DNA of 64,000 nucleotides from Bacillus sp. FJAT-18017 (lineage in GTDB: Bacteria; Bacillota; Bacilli; Bacillales; Cytobacillaceae), in NCBI RefSeq assembly GCF_001278805.1, contig NZ_CP012602.1, positions 1,890,001 through 1,954,000 on the forward strand. Reading direction: 5' to 3'. This document shows positions 20,607 to 30,529 of this stretch, in pieces. The notes beneath the pieces were generated by a model. That model was given only the letters and a program-made list of their open reading frames with translations. It made no database searches and was not told the origin of the DNA. The translations under genes were made by a program, and so were the position numbers. The first letter of the stretch is position 1; each line of letters opens with the position of its first letter.

Positions 20607-20779
20607 TCCATTTGTCACTGAAACGCTCTGTTACTTTTTTTCAGCTCCATCCTGTAATCGAGAGACGGTCACAATTACCTGTGTGCAGTACAAATTGAAA
20701 TAGTTCGGGCTGCTATTTGCATCTATTAAAAAAGATAATAGCATTATGGTATACTGTTTTCTGATGGAGTGTGATAATA

Positions 20780-21436
20780 ATGGACAAAAATGTAAAAGGA
20801 ATTGAACTTATGCAGGCGGGGCAGCTTGAAGAAGCGGCAGTCGCCTTCAATGAAGCAATAGAAGAGAATCCGGCAGACCCGGTTGGATATATTAATTTTG
20901 GCAATTTACTCGCAGCGACGGGCGATGACGAGCGAGCAATGAAATTTTTCCAAAAAGCATTGGAGCTTGATGATTCCGCAGCAGCTGCCTATTATAGCAT
21001 CGGAACTCTCTACTACAACAAGAAGAGTTTTGAAAAAGCTACGGTTATGTTTGAAGCGGCTATGAAAAAGGGACTGGATTCGAGCGACAATTTTTTCATG
21101 CTTGGAATGTCACTTAGCCAGGATGGCAAAACCCTCCTTGCTATTCCTTATTTGCAAAGAAGTGTTGAGCTTTCACCTGAAGACGTCGATGCACGATTTC
21201 ACTATGGCCTAAATCTAGCCCAGGAAAATCAGCTCGACCTTGCGATTGAACAATTTGACGCCTGTATTCAATTGGATGCCAACCATGCCGATGCGTACTA
21301 CAACCTTGGAGTCGCTTACGCTTTTAAAGAGGAAACTTCTAAAGCTCTTGGATTTTTGAATGAGGCTCTTCGGGTTGATCCTGAACATAGTATGGCTGCG
21401 AGTGTAAAGCAGTTTATTGAAGACAGCCTTGGCTGA
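20780..21436 (+). CDS. yrrB: Tetratricopeptide-repeat protein YrrB
   Basis: This 218-residue protein is built almost wholly from TPR units of about 34 residues (for example GYINFGNLLAATGDDERAMK and AYYNLGVAYAFKEETSKALG), which form a protein-binding superhelix. No catalytic domain or signal peptide is seen, so it should be cytoplasmic. B. subtilis YrrB has the same position upstream of recD2. GGAGTG supports the ATG at 20780 over an in-frame GTG at 20771. Its partner is unknown. Confidence 0.9.
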   Translation: MDKNVKGIELMQAGQLEEAAVAFNEAIEENPADPVGYINFGNLLAATGDDERAMKFFQKALELDDSAAAAYYSIGTLYYNKKSFEKATVMFEAAMKKGLDSSDNFFMLGMSLSQDGKTLLAIPYLQRSVELSPEDVDARFHYGLNLAQENQLDLAIEQFDACIQLDANHADAYYNLGVAYAFKEETSKALGFLNEALRVDPEHSMAASVKQFIEDSLG

Positions 21437-21478
21437 GAAATGTAACCATTGAAATACCTTTCATAAAGGAGGGCTGTT

Positions 21479-23935
21479 ATGGACCAGCAGGATTCACTTG
21501 ATCTTTTTTCCGAACAGGGGAAATATCTCAAGGGACGGCCATTTGTGACCATCTTCCACAATGAAGCAAACATGTATACCGTTGCAAAAATAAGGGTCGA
21601 CGATACAAATGATACGTATGAAGACCGTGAAGCTGTTGTCACAGGTTACTTCCCAAAGCTGCATGATCAGGAATCGTATTTATTTTACGGGGAATTTAAG
21701 GAGCACCCGAAGTTTGGTCTGCAATTTCATGTTACTCATTTCCGAAAAGATATCCCCCAGTCCAAACAGGGTGTAATCGCTTATCTCTCAAGTGAAATCT
21801 TTAAAGGAATTGGAAAAAAAACTGCTGAAACCATTGTAGAAGTGCTAGGTGAAAAAGCAATTTCCCGTATTCTGAACCAGCCTTCCCTTCTCGATACAAT
21901 CCCAAAGCTGCCTCCTGATAAGGCGAAGATGCTTTATGACACGCTAATGGAGCATCAGGGACTTGAACAGGTGATGGTTGCCCTGAATCAATATGGATTC
22001 GGGCCGCAGCTTTCAATGAAGATTTATCAGGTTTACAAAGAAACAACGATAGAAGTTATTCAGAAAAACCCATACCAGCTGGTCGAGGACATTGAGGGTA
22101 TCGGATTTACCAGAGCGGACGAGCTAGGTTTTCAGCTTGGTATTTCCGGCAGCCACCCGCACAGGATAAAGGCAGCGTGCCTTTACACGCTTGAAACGGA
22201 GTGTATGCAGGCAGGCCATGTTTATTTGGAAGCACGGGATGTGCTGCTCCGGGTTAAGGCGCTGCTAGAGGAGAACAAGCGAGATGTCATTGAATTCAAG
22301 GACATTACAGCGGAATTAATTAAGCTTGAAGAAGAAGGCAAAATTGCTGGAGAAAATCAGCGGGTATACTTGCCCTCTCTTTATTTTTCGGAAAAAGGTC
22401 TTGTCTCGAGTATCAAGCGGATTCTCGAACAAAAAGAGTTCGGGCAGTTCCCAGAGTCCGAATTTCTGTTAGCGCTTGGGGACCTGGAAGAAAGGCTTGG
22501 CGTCGAATATGCGCCATCGCAAAAGGAAGCAATCCAGACTGCGATCCAATCGCCGATGATGATTTTAACAGGTGGTCCGGGTACTGGAAAGACAACTGTA
22601 ATAAAGGGAATTGTCGAGCTTTATGCAGAGCTTCACGGCTGCTCCCTCGAGCCAAAGGATTATCTTAAAAAAGATGAGGCTTTTCCAATCCTGCTGGCTG
22701 CACCGACTGGACGAGCGGCAAAGCGGCTGAGTGAATCAACAGGACTTCCTGCTGTTACAATCCATAGGCTTCTTGGTTATACAGGTTCAGAAACCTTCAA
22801 CCATGATGAAGAAGCAAGTCTTGAAGGAAAGCTTCTAATTGTTGATGAATCCTCGATGGTTGATATTTGGCTCGCCCATCAGCTCTTTAAGGCGCTGCCT
22901 GAATCTATTCAGGTTATCCTGGTTGGCGATGAAGATCAGCTTCCATCCGTTGGCCCTGGACAGGTTCTAAAGGATTTGCTTAGATCTGAACGGATACCGA
23001 CAGTCAGGCTGACTGATATTTACCGCCAGGCAGAGGGCTCTTCTATTATCATGCTTGCCCACGAAATAAAGAATGGTACAGTTCCCGCCGACCTTTCCAA
23101 ACAGCAGGCAGATCGTTCTTTTATAAAATGCAATGGCCACCAGCTTGCACAGGTGGTTGAAAAGGTTGCCCTGAATGCCAGGAATAAGGGGTATCATGTC
23201 AGGGATATCCAAGTGCTTGCCCCTATGTATAAGGGTCCTGCTGGCATTGATAGGCTGAATGTCATACTTCAGGAGCTTTTCAACCCTAATCCTGATGGTA
23301 ATAGAAAGGAACTTGCCTTTGGTGAGGTAAAATACCGGATTGGAGACAAGGTGCTTCAGCTGGTGAATCAGCCAGAAAAGAACGTCTTTAATGGTGACAT
23401 CGGGGAAATCGTTTCGATTTTTTATGCAAAAGAGAATACTGAAAAGCAGGATATGGTGATTGTCTCATTCGATGGAATTGAGGTCACCTACACTCGCCAG
23501 GACTTAAACCAAATTACCCATGCTTATTGCACATCGGTCCATAAAGCGCAGGGAAGCGAGTTCCCAATTGTAATTTTTCCGGTTACGAGAAGCTATTACA
23601 GAATGCTGCGCCGGAACTTGATTTATACAGCTATCACCCGCAGCAGGCAATTTTTGATTCTTTGTGGTGAGGAAGATGCCTTCAGGCTTGGAGTAGAACG
23701 AAATGACGAAATGACAAGGCAGACAACGCTTACTGCGAAATTACTCGATGCTTTGCCTGCTGGTGGGGAAAGTGTACAGCATGAGCCAGAGGCCGCTGCT
23801 GAAATAGTGAAAAAAGTTAATGAACCCCAATTGGAATATGCTGCAGCAAGAGCAGAACCTTCTTATGAGGAAATGCTGATGAAAACGAGCCCGATGATTG
23901 GCATGGAAAACATTTCGCCTTATGATTTTATGTGA
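21479..23935 (+). CDS. recD2: RecD-like ATP-dependent 5'-3' DNA helicase RecD2
   Basis: RecD2 is a superfamily 1B helicase, not part of RecBCD, linked to replication-fork integrity and DNA repair. The 818 residues have the long N-terminal OB/helix-hairpin-helix region (IGKKTAETIVEVLG, IEGIGFTRADELG), then Walker A GGPGTGKTT near residue 367. Walker B LLIVDESSMVD, motif III VGDEDQLPSVGPG and the C-terminal HAYCTSVHKAQGSEF and YTAITRSRQFLILCG motifs follow. AAAGGAGGGCT precedes the ATG. It follows yrrB by 42 bp and is probably in the same transcript. Confidence 0.96.
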   Translation: MDQQDSLDLFSEQGKYLKGRPFVTIFHNEANMYTVAKIRVDDTNDTYEDREAVVTGYFPKLHDQESYLFYGEFKEHPKFGLQFHVTHFRKDIPQSKQGVIAYLSSEIFKGIGKKTAETIVEVLGEKAISRILNQPSLLDTIPKLPPDKAKMLYDTLMEHQGLEQVMVALNQYGFGPQLSMKIYQVYKETTIEVIQKNPYQLVEDIEGIGFTRADELGFQLGISGSHPHRIKAACLYTLETECMQAGHVYLEARDVLLRVKALLEENKRDVIEFKDITAELIKLEEEGKIAGENQRVYLPSLYFSEKGLVSSIKRILEQKEFGQFPESEFLLALGDLEERLGVEYAPSQKEAIQTAIQSPMMILTGGPGTGKTTVIKGIVELYAELHGCSLEPKDYLKKDEAFPILLAAPTGRAAKRLSESTGLPAVTIHRLLGYTGSETFNHDEEASLEGKLLIVDESSMVDIWLAHQLFKALPESIQVILVGDEDQLPSVGPGQVLKDLLRSERIPTVRLTDIYRQAEGSSIIMLAHEIKNGTVPADLSKQQADRSFIKCNGHQLAQVVEKVALNARNKGYHVRDIQVLAPMYKGPAGIDRLNVILQELFNPNPDGNRKELAFGEVKYRIGDKVLQLVNQPEKNVFNGDIGEIVSIFYAKENTEKQDMVIVSFDGIEVTYTRQDLNQITHAYCTSVHKAQGSEFPIVIFPVTRSYYRMLRRNLIYTAITRSRQFLILCGEEDAFRLGVERNDEMTRQTTLTAKLLDALPAGGESVQHEPEAAAEIVKKVNEPQLEYAAARAEPSYEEMLMKTSPMIGMENISPYDFM

Positions 23936-24024
23936 CTGGCTAAAAACTAACGATAAGTCCCCTGGGTGGAGGTGAAGCTACCCCATCCAGCCGGACATTC
24001 ATGTTCGAAAAGGGCGTGAGAGTC

Positions 24025-24498
24025 TTGCGGACATTCGGATTGGTAAAAGGATTGCCCGTCATAGCTGAAAACAATGGAAAAAAACTTGGGACGGTTGCGG
24101 ATCTTTGCTTGGCAGAAGGCGAGGTATATGGGCTGATCGTCAACAAACAGAATTTTTTCAAGCAAAAGCTTTATCTTGATTACGGAAAGATTCTATCCAT
24201 AGGGCCAGATGGAGTCATGATTTCATCAGAAGTAGCTCTTGAGAAAAGGTTGGACAATCCGTTCCATACTCTTTCTCATCAGAGCCCAATTGCCGGAAAA
24301 ATGGTCATGAACCGCGAAGGCGAATCACTTGGAATCCTTAATGACGTATATTTTAAAGAAGAACTGGGCACAATCGTAGGGTACGAAATTTCGGATGGAT
24401 TCTTTTCGGACCTGCAGGATGGGAAAAAAATCATCAAGGCGGTCGGGCCCGCGAAGCTTGGAAAGGATACCATCATCGTAACTCCAGAAACAACGTGA
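24025..24498 (+). CDS. yrrD: PRC-barrel domain protein YrrD-like
   Basis: This protein of about 157 residues has two PRC-barrel-like segments: LVKGLPVIAENNGKKLGTV at the N-terminus and GKMVMNREGESLGILNDVYF near residue 92. PRC-barrels occur in RNA-processing factors and in photosynthetic proteins; the function here is unknown. The TTG at 24025 was preferred because it gives the family-like start MRTFGLVKGLPV and has AAAGGG ten bases upstream; ATG 24001 in the same frame lacks a ribosome-binding site. It lies between recD2 and a small zinc-ribbon gene, as in B. subtilis. Confidence 0.8.
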   Translation: MRTFGLVKGLPVIAENNGKKLGTVADLCLAEGEVYGLIVNKQNFFKQKLYLDYGKILSIGPDGVMISSEVALEKRLDNPFHTLSHQSPIAGKMVMNREGESLGILNDVYFKEELGTIVGYEISDGFFSDLQDGKKIIKAVGPAKLGKDTIIVTPETT

Positions 24499-24510
24499 GG
24501 TGCCCATTCC

Positions 24511-24702
24511 ATGTTAAGCTGCCCCAACTGCCAGAGCAAAGATATCGGCAAAATTGGAATCAACCAGTTCTACTGCTGGAATTGTTTTATTGAACTTTCT
24601 CTTTCCAAAGGCCTGATCCATACCCACCAGGTGGAAGAGGATGGAACCTTAAGCTCGCTTGATGATCTGTTTGAAGAAAACGAACGCCGTTATTCAAGTT
24701 AA
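24511..24702 (+). CDS. Small zinc-ribbon protein (YrzR-like)
   Basis: The 63-residue product has two CxxC pairs, CPNC at residues 4-7 and CWNC near 22-25, which should bind one zinc ion. The C-terminal third is acidic (DDLFEENERR). A small gene with this layout lies after yrrD in B. subtilis. GAGGTG precedes the ATG and the gap to the previous gene is 12 bp, so they are cotranscribed. The role is unknown. Confidence 0.8.
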   Translation: MLSCPNCQSKDIGKIGINQFYCWNCFIELSLSKGLIHTHQVEEDGTLSSLDDLFEENERRYSS

Positions 24703-24719
24703 TTATGTTTTTAAAATGA

Positions 24720-24744
24720 AACCGGGGGTAAACCCCGGTTTTTT
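24720..24744 (+). terminator. Terminator after the zinc-ribbon gene
   Basis: The stem AACCGGGG/CCCCGGTT is followed by a T run. Confidence 0.9.
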
Positions 24745-24795
24745 GCTATGTATATAAGTTCAACTAAAGAATTGCTGATGAATAGGCAATTTATT

Positions 24796-24918
24796 GATTG
24801 TAGCGGAAGGCACGAAGACTCCTACGGGAGAAAAGGTCAGTGGGAGACCCCACAGGCGCTCGCGCCGAGGAGGCTCCCAGGCCGCCCGTGGAAAGCGTAG
24901 TGCCTGGAGCGGAAATCT
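24796..24918. repeat. Bacillus-type ~120 bp palindromic intergenic repeat
   Basis: The element starts AGCGGAAGGCACGAAGACTC and ends GTGCCTGGAGCGGAAATC, with outer GGCAC/GTGCC complementarity and an inner GGCGCTCGCGCC hairpin. I recognise this general sequence as a repeat widely dispersed in bacilli. It is a single copy here. Confidence 0.85.
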
Positions 24919-24990
24919 CAGAAAAACTATAGATTAAAATATATAGTTCTAATTAAAAATCCAAGTATGAAATCGGATATTGGGAGCTAT

Positions 24991-25092
24991 GAAGGAGGGA
25001 ACAGCCTTGAAATAGGTGTCTAGCCGTCCTTCATAAAGGCGATGAAGGAGGAACAGCCTTGAAATAGGAGTCTTTACCTGCTTCAGATTGAG
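24991..25092. repeat. 52 bp tandem repeat, 2 copies
   Basis: ACAGCCTTGAAATAGG occurs at 25001 and 25053, 52 bp apart, each preceded by a GAAGGAGG-like block. It lies upstream of the permease gene. Its sequence differs from the other 52 bp arrays in this window. Confidence 0.7.
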
Positions 25093-25167
25093 TAGGTAAG
25101 AGATGACTTGCTATTTAGGAATAAACACCCCGCACTTCTGAAAAACTAGCTTTGAGGGAGGTGCGGA

Positions 25168-26229
25168 ATGAACATACAATTAAAATGGTTTTACCGGATT
25201 GGTTTTTTCCTTCTGTTGCTATCAACGATTTTTGTCATAATGATATTAAAGCCTTTCTGGATTCCTGCTGCCCGCCTAATAGGCTTTTTGTTAACTCCCT
25301 TTATTACCGCGGGATTCATCGCATATCTTCTCCACCCAATCGTGGAAAACCTTCACAGCAAAGGCGTTCATCGTGGTTTGGCAGTACTCGTTATTTATAT
25401 TATCTTTTTTGGCGGTACCGGATTTGCGTTGTATAAGGGAATACCCGCCTTTATCTCACAAATACGCGAACTCTCGGCGAGCGCACCAGATTTTGCCGAC
25501 CAATATCGCCAAGTTATTTCAGGCCTTGAGGAAAGGACCGAGGGATGGCCAAATGGAATAAGGGAAAAAGTTGACGGAGCGATTAATTCTGTGGAGGCAA
25601 GGCTGGATAGTCTCTTTGACCGGGTTGCGGCTGGGTTTGGAAAACTGGCGGATTCAATTTTAACCATTGCAGTGATTCCTTTTATCGCTTTTTACATGCT
25701 TAAGGATTATGAAGTGCTGAAGAGGGCAATCTGGTATATGACTCCTAAAAAATGGCGGAGACAAGGTGAACGTTTCCTAAAAGACGCTGATGAGTCGTTA
25801 GGAGGCTATATCCGTGGCCAACTACTTGTTTGCACGCTTATGGGACTGATTTCATCCATGCTATTCTGGCTAGTTGGGCTTCGTTTCCCGCTCCTGCTCG
25901 GGCTTGTAGTTGCCCTGACCAATGTTATACCTTATTTTGGTCCAATTATTGGTGCGATTCCTGCTGTCACGATAGCTGCCTCTATGTCTCCTAAAATGAT
26001 TCTTGTTACGGTGGGAATTGTGTTTTCCCTGCAGTTCCTGGAGGGCAATATTTTATCTCCATACATTGTTGGAAAGAGCCTCCACATGCATCCGCTGCTC
26101 ATTATGCTTTCTCTATTAGCGGGTGGTGAAATTGGAGGGATACCAGGATTGATCCTGGCCGTTCCAACCCTGGCAATCCTGAAAGTAGCAATCATACATG
26201 CGAAGGGATTTTTCGTAAAAGTTCATTAA
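25168..26229 (+). CDS. yrrI: AI-2E family (PerM-like) transporter, YrrI-like
   Basis: This is a polytopic membrane protein of 353 residues with about seven or eight hydrophobic spans. A soluble segment of about 80 residues lies between the second and third span groups (SQIRELSASAPDFADQYR onward). The family signature TNVIPYFGPIIGAIPA is present near residue 250. The family has been linked to autoinducer-2 or small-solute export, but the substrate here is not known. GAGGGAGGTG precedes the start. The position upstream of alaS matches yrrI of B. subtilis. Confidence 0.88.
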   Translation: MNIQLKWFYRIGFFLLLLSTIFVIMILKPFWIPAARLIGFLLTPFITAGFIAYLLHPIVENLHSKGVHRGLAVLVIYIIFFGGTGFALYKGIPAFISQIRELSASAPDFADQYRQVISGLEERTEGWPNGIREKVDGAINSVEARLDSLFDRVAAGFGKLADSILTIAVIPFIAFYMLKDYEVLKRAIWYMTPKKWRRQGERFLKDADESLGGYIRGQLLVCTLMGLISSMLFWLVGLRFPLLLGLVVALTNVIPYFGPIIGAIPAVTIAASMSPKMILVTVGIVFSLQFLEGNILSPYIVGKSLHMHPLLIMLSLLAGGEIGGIPGLILAVPTLAILKVAIIHAKGFFVKVH

Positions 26230-26239
26230 ATCAGCCTGA

Positions 26240-26268
26240 TTGACAAACTCCTTTTGCATCGCTATAAT
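26240..26268 (+). promoter_or_regulatory. Promoter of the alaS T-box leader
   Basis: A perfect TTGACA (26240-26245) and TATAAT (26263-26268) with 17 bp spacing form one of the strongest promoters in the window. Confidence 0.88.
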
Positions 26269-26274
26269 CCAGTC

Positions 26275-26536
26275 ATAGGAAAAAATGATCTTTTAACATG
26301 ATGATGGACTGAGTATGCTATTGGCAATCCAACCGCATTATGCGGCCAGAGAGGGCTTCCATTGGCTGGAAGGAGCCCGGGATGAAAAATTGGCAGAATG
26401 CTAATCCGGAGTGCAGCTAATCACTGCCGTGTGCCGCGTTAAGGCATGAATGAGAGATGGGCAGAAACTTGCCCATAATCAGGGTGGTACCGCGAGCATA
26501 GCTCTCGTCCCTGTCCAGGGATGGGGGCTTTTTTGT
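26275..26536 (+). ncRNA. T-box riboswitch leader of alaS
   Basis: The leader shows the stem I element AGAGAGG at 26349-26355, the T-box AGGGTGGTACCGCGAG (26481-26496), and the competing terminator in which AGCTCTCGTCCC pairs with GGGATGGGGGCT before a T run. A GCG/GCC (Ala) triplet pair lies immediately before AGAGAGG and is the candidate specifier. Uncharged tRNA-Ala should promote read-through into alaS. Confidence 0.92.
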
Positions 26537-26587
26537 GTTCTTTTTTAAGCTGGCTGTACATTCGAGAAAAATGATGGAGGATATGAA

Positions 26588-29221
26588 ATGAAACAATTAA
26601 CTGGCTCGCAAATCAGGAAGATGTTTCTGGACTTTTTCCAGGAAAAAAATCATCAGATTGAACCAAGCGCTTCGCTTGTTCCCCATGATGATCCATCCCT
26701 TCTTTGGATCAACAGCGGAGTCGCAACACTTAAGAAATACTTTGACGGCAGGGTAATTCCGGATAATCCAAGGATCACCAATGCCCAGAAATCAATTAGG
26801 ACAAATGATATTGAAAACGTCGGAAAAACAGCGCGCCATCATACTTTTTTTGAAATGCTCGGCAATTTTTCAATTGGAGAGTACTTCAAAGAAGAAGCGA
26901 TTGAGTGGGCATGGGAGTTCCTGACTTCAGAAAAATGGATGGGCTTTGATCCTGAAAAACTATCTGTAACTGTCCATCCGGAAGACCATGAAGCATATGA
27001 CTATTGGAACAAAAAAATTGGCATTCCCGTGGAAAGAATAATCCGCCTGGAGGGGAACTTCTGGGATATCGGCGAGGGTCCAAGCGGCCCGAATACTGAA
27101 ATTTTCTATGACCGCGGACCTGAATATGGCGATGACCCAACCGATCCTGAGCTTTATCCTGGCGGGGAAAATGATCGCTATCTTGAAGTATGGAATCTTG
27201 TATTTTCGCAATTCAACCATAATCCCGACGGAACGTATACACCGCTTCCAAAGAAGAACATTGATACTGGGATGGGGCTTGAACGGATGGCATCGGTTGT
27301 TCAAAACGTTCCAACAAATTTTGATACCGATTTATTTATGCCAATCATCCGTGCGACCGAGGAAATTTCGGGAGCAAAATATGGCGAATCAAAGGAATCA
27401 GACGTTGCCTTTAAGGTTATTGCCGACCATATCAGGACTGTTTCATTTGCAGTCGGGGATGGCGCTCTGCCATCAAATGAAGGGCGAGGATATGTTTTAA
27501 GGCGCTTGCTCCGACGTGCTGTCCGCTATGCGAAGCAAATAGGGATTAATCGTCCATTTATGTTTGAGTTAGTGCCAGTTGTAGGGGAAATCATGCATGA
27601 TTTCTATCCTGAGGTTAAGGACAAACAGGAGTTTATCCAAAAGGTAATCAAGAATGAAGAGGAACGCTTCCACGAAACATTGCATGAAGGTCTTGCCATT
27701 CTTGAAGGAATAATCAAGAAAGCGAAAGAAACTGGAAGCAAAGAGATTTCAGGCGAAGATGCATTCCGACTATATGATACCTATGGCTTCCCTGTTGAAC
27801 TGACAGAAGAATATGCAGAAGAAGGCGGGCTTGGGATTGATTACGACGGCTTTGAGGCGGAAATGGCTGCACAGCGGGAACGTGCACGAGCTGCAAGGCA
27901 GGATGTTGATTCCATGCAGGTACAAAGCGGGATACTTGGTGAAATTACGGTAAAGAGCAACTTTGTTGGCTATGACCAGCTTGAAACCAATGCAAGTGTC
28001 TTAGTTATTCTTCAAAACGGTGAAATTGTTGCTGAAGCTTCAACTGGAGAGGAAGTTCAATTGATTTTGGACCATACGCCATTTTATGCAGAAAGCGGCG
28101 GCCAAATTGCAGATGAGGGCTTTATTATAGGTGATGGCGTGAAAGTATTTGTCAAGGACGTCAAAAAAGCGCCGAACGGGCAGAATCTGCATCGTGTGGA
28201 AATTGTTGAGGGTACCTTGAAAACCGGCCAAAATGTTGCCGCGGCTGTCAATCGTGAAAACAGGGTAAGAGTTATTAAGAATCATACAGCTACCCACTTG
28301 CTTCATCAGGCGTTGAAGGACGTACTTGGGACACATGTAAATCAGGCTGGATCACTTGTTGAAGCAGAACGTCTTCGTTTTGACTTCTCCCATTTTGGCC
28401 AGGTAAGACATGAGGAGCTCGAAGCAATCGAAAAAATTGTTAACGAGAAAATTTGGCAAAACATTCATGTGGATATTTCCTTAAAGCCAATCGCAGAGGC
28501 AAAGGCAATGGGTGCAATGGCTCTTTTCGGGGAAAAGTATGGAGATATTGTCCGTGTCGTCAAGGTGGGCGACTATAGCCTTGAGCTTTGCGGAGGCTGC
28601 CATGTGCCAAATACTTCAGTTATTGGTCTGTTCAAAATTGTCGCAGAAAGTGGAATTGGTGCTGGAACACGCAGGATTGAAGCCGTCACTGGTGAGGCTG
28701 CTTATGAGCTATTAAACAGCCAGGTAGGTTTGCTTAAGGATTCTGCGGAAAAATTGAAAGCAAATCCTAAAGACCTTCCGTCACGAATCGATGGCTTGCT
28801 TGGCGAGCTTAAACAGCTTCAGCGTGAAAATGAATCCCTTTCTGCAAAGCTTGGCCATATCGAAGCTTCAAATTTAACAACGAAGGCAAAACAGGTAAAT
28901 GGCATCACATTGCTGTCTGCTAGTGTTCAGGGGCAGGATGTGCCGGGATTGAGAGGAATGGCTGATGACCTTAAACAAAAGCTCGGGTCTGCCGTCATCG
29001 TTCTTGGAAGCGCAAATGAAGGAAAAGTAAACTTAATAGCGGCTGTAACTCAAGATTTGATTGGAAAAGGCTACCATGCCGGCAAGCTTGTTAAAGAAGT
29101 TGCGGTAAGGTGCGAGGGCAGCGGGGGCGGTCGCCCAGACATGGCCCAGGCAGGCGGAAAAGATCCGGCAAAGCTTGAAAGTGCGCTTCAGTTTGCTGAA
29201 GAATGGGTAAAATCAATTTGA
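26588..29221 (+). CDS. alaS: Alanyl-tRNA synthetase
   Basis: This class II synthetase charges tRNA-Ala and edits mischarged Ser and Gly. The 877-residue protein has the catalytic core ([31 protein letters not shown]), the editing domain with zinc ligands [11 protein letters not shown] (near 567) and CGGCHV (near 667), and the C-terminal DHHA1 domain ending in [21 protein letters not shown] precedes the start. ireB follows within 75 bp, and the order alaS-ireB-ruvX-DUF1292-mltG is the common Firmicute arrangement. Confidence 0.98.
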   Translation: MKQLTGSQIRKMFLDFFQEKNHQIEPSASLVPHDDPSLLWINSGVATLKKYFDGRVIPDNPRITNAQKSIRTNDIENVGKTARHHTFFEMLGNFSIGEYFKEEAIEWAWEFLTSEKWMGFDPEKLSVTVHPEDHEAYDYWNKKIGIPVERIIRLEGNFWDIGEGPSGPNTEIFYDRGPEYGDDPTDPELYPGGENDRYLEVWNLVFSQFNHNPDGTYTPLPKKNIDTGMGLERMASVVQNVPTNFDTDLFMPIIRATEEISGAKYGESKESDVAFKVIADHIRTVSFAVGDGALPSNEGRGYVLRRLLRRAVRYAKQIGINRPFMFELVPVVGEIMHDFYPEVKDKQEFIQKVIKNEEERFHETLHEGLAILEGIIKKAKETGSKEISGEDAFRLYDTYGFPVELTEEYAEEGGLGIDYDGFEAEMAAQRERARAARQDVDSMQVQSGILGEITVKSNFVGYDQLETNASVLVILQNGEIVAEASTGEEVQLILDHTPFYAESGGQIADEGFIIGDGVKVFVKDVKKAPNGQNLHRVEIVEGTLKTGQNVAAAVNRENRVRVIKNHTATHLLHQALKDVLGTHVNQAGSLVEAERLRFDFSHFGQVRHEELEAIEKIVNEKIWQNIHVDISLKPIAEAKAMGAMALFGEKYGDIVRVVKVGDYSLELCGGCHVPNTSVIGLFKIVAESGIGAGTRRIEAVTGEAAYELLNSQVGLLKDSAEKLKANPKDLPSRIDGLLGELKQLQRENESLSAKLGHIEASNLTTKAKQVNGITLLSASVQGQDVPGLRGMADDLKQKLGSAVIVLGSANEGKVNLIAAVTQDLIGKGYHAGKLVKEVAVRCEGSGGGRPDMAQAGGKDPAKLESALQFAEEWVKSI

Positions 29222-29296
29222 TAATCAGGACAAGTAGTGTAGAATGAATATATTACCATCTATTCTCTATGCAAACGAAAATGCGAGGTGCAGGCA

Positions 29297-29566
29297 ATGA
29301 GCTCATTCGACAAAACAATGAGATTCAATTTTCCTGAAGAGCCATTTGAACATGATGTAGACGAAGTCCTTTTCCAGGTGCATGAAGCACTTCAGGAAAA
29401 AGGGTATAACCCGATCAACCAGATTGTCGGCTACCTGCTTTCTGGTGATCCTGCCTATATACCGCGCCATCGGGATGCACGCAACATCATCAGGAAGCTT
29501 GAACGGGATGAAATCATCGAAGTACTGGTGAAGTTTTATCTGAAACAAAAACGCGGAGGCAAATAA
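29297..29566 (+). CDS. ireB: IreB-family regulatory phosphoprotein (YrzL)
   Basis: The 89-residue protein belongs to the IreB/UPF0297 family. In enterococci IreB is a target of the PASTA kinase/phosphatase pair that affects cephalosporin resistance; the B. subtilis homologue is YrzL. Family features are TMRFNFPEE and [23 protein letters not shown] 29297 was chosen because GAGGTG lies seven bases upstream; an in-frame GTG nine bases earlier overlaps this site. Its stop overlaps the ruvX start by one base. Confidence 0.93.
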   Translation: MSSFDKTMRFNFPEEPFEHDVDEVLFQVHEALQEKGYNPINQIVGYLLSGDPAYIPRHRDARNIIRKLERDEIIEVLVKFYLKQKRGGK

Positions 29567-29985
29567 TGCGGATATTGGGTTTGGATGTCGGCTCGAAAAC
29601 AGTCGGCGTCGCCCTCAGCGATGAATTGGGATGGACTGCACAAGGCCTGGAAACAATAAAAATCGATGAGGAAAACAACGAGTTTGGTTTTGCCCGTTTG
29701 GGTAAAATTATAGAGGAGTACTCAGTCAGCCAAGTGGTAATCGGATATCCCAAAAACATGAATGGAACAATTGGCCCTCGCGCCGAGGCAAGCCAGCGGT
29801 ATGCAGACCAGGTTGAAAGCCTGTTTTCCTTACCGGTTGTACTTTGGGATGAACGAATGACAACTATGGCTGCTGAACGAGTCCTTCTCGAAGCAGATAT
29901 GAGCAGGAAAAAACGGAAGAAGGTCATTGATAAAATGGCTGCAGTCATGATCTTGCAAGGATTTCTTGACAGTAAAAAATTTTGA
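29566..29985 (+). CDS. ruvX: Putative pre-16S rRNA nuclease / Holliday junction resolvase RuvX (YrrK)
   Basis: This 139-residue RNase H-fold protein belongs to the YqgF family. It is believed to mature the 5' end of 16S rRNA and has also been described as a Holliday junction resolvase. The active-site motifs [17 protein letters not shown] at the N-terminus, [11 protein letters not shown] near residue 65 and VLWDERMTT near 92 are present. It is translationally coupled to ireB (ATGCGG overlapping its stop). Confidence 0.95.
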   Translation: MRILGLDVGSKTVGVALSDELGWTAQGLETIKIDEENNEFGFARLGKIIEEYSVSQVVIGYPKNMNGTIGPRAEASQRYADQVESLFSLPVVLWDERMTTMAAERVLLEADMSRKKRKKVIDKMAAVMILQGFLDSKKF

Positions 29986-29995
29986 GGTGAATGAA

Positions 29996-30289
29996 ATGGA
30001 ACATGGAGATAACCAAATTACCGTAGTAGATGAGGACGGCAAAGAACAATTGTACACAATCCTCACCACTTTCGATCTGGAAGAGTTCGGAAAGTCATAT
30101 GTCCTTTATTATCCGGCAGATGCAGATGAAAATGGTGATGATGAAATTGAAATCCATGCTTCAGCCTTTGTTCCTGGAGAAGAAGGTAAAGCAGGAGATT
30201 TAATTCCGATCGAAACTGACGAGGAATGGGACAGAATTGAAGAAATCCTTGGCGCGTTCCTGGATGAGCAGGAAGATCACGAGGATTAA
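29996..30289 (+). CDS. yrzB: DUF1292 protein YrzB
   Basis: The 97-residue very acidic protein matches the DUF1292/UPF0473 family ([36 protein letters not shown]). Its function is unknown. ATG 29996 follows GAGGTGA; the longer frame beginning inside ruvX has no ribosome-binding site. It is the last gene before a strong terminator in the alaS group. Confidence 0.92.
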   Translation: MEHGDNQITVVDEDGKEQLYTILTTFDLEEFGKSYVLYYPADADENGDDEIEIHASAFVPGEEGKAGDLIPIETDEEWDRIEEILGAFLDEQEDHED

Positions 30290-30300
30290 TTATAACGGAA

Positions 30301-30331
30301 AAAGGCCGGCAGAAATTGCTGGCCTTTTTTT
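30301..30331 (+). terminator. Terminator of the alaS-yrzB operon
   Basis: The stem AAAGGCCGGCAG/CTGGCCTTT with a short loop is followed by T7. Confidence 0.92.
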
Positions 30332-30529
30332 GTTGTTCAAGCATTAAAGATTTCTCGACTGCAGATGCCTTTTTTAGGGAGTGATTGACAAGAACCTTAC
30401 TTATATGCTGAAATTAAAACGGTAGTTAACGTAAAATTTACAGAAAATTGTTGTATAATAGGCAAAAAACACATAAGACAAATGCCATTGTCGATGAAGG
30501 GCCTGTTAAAACCAGGAGGGGAAAGCAGA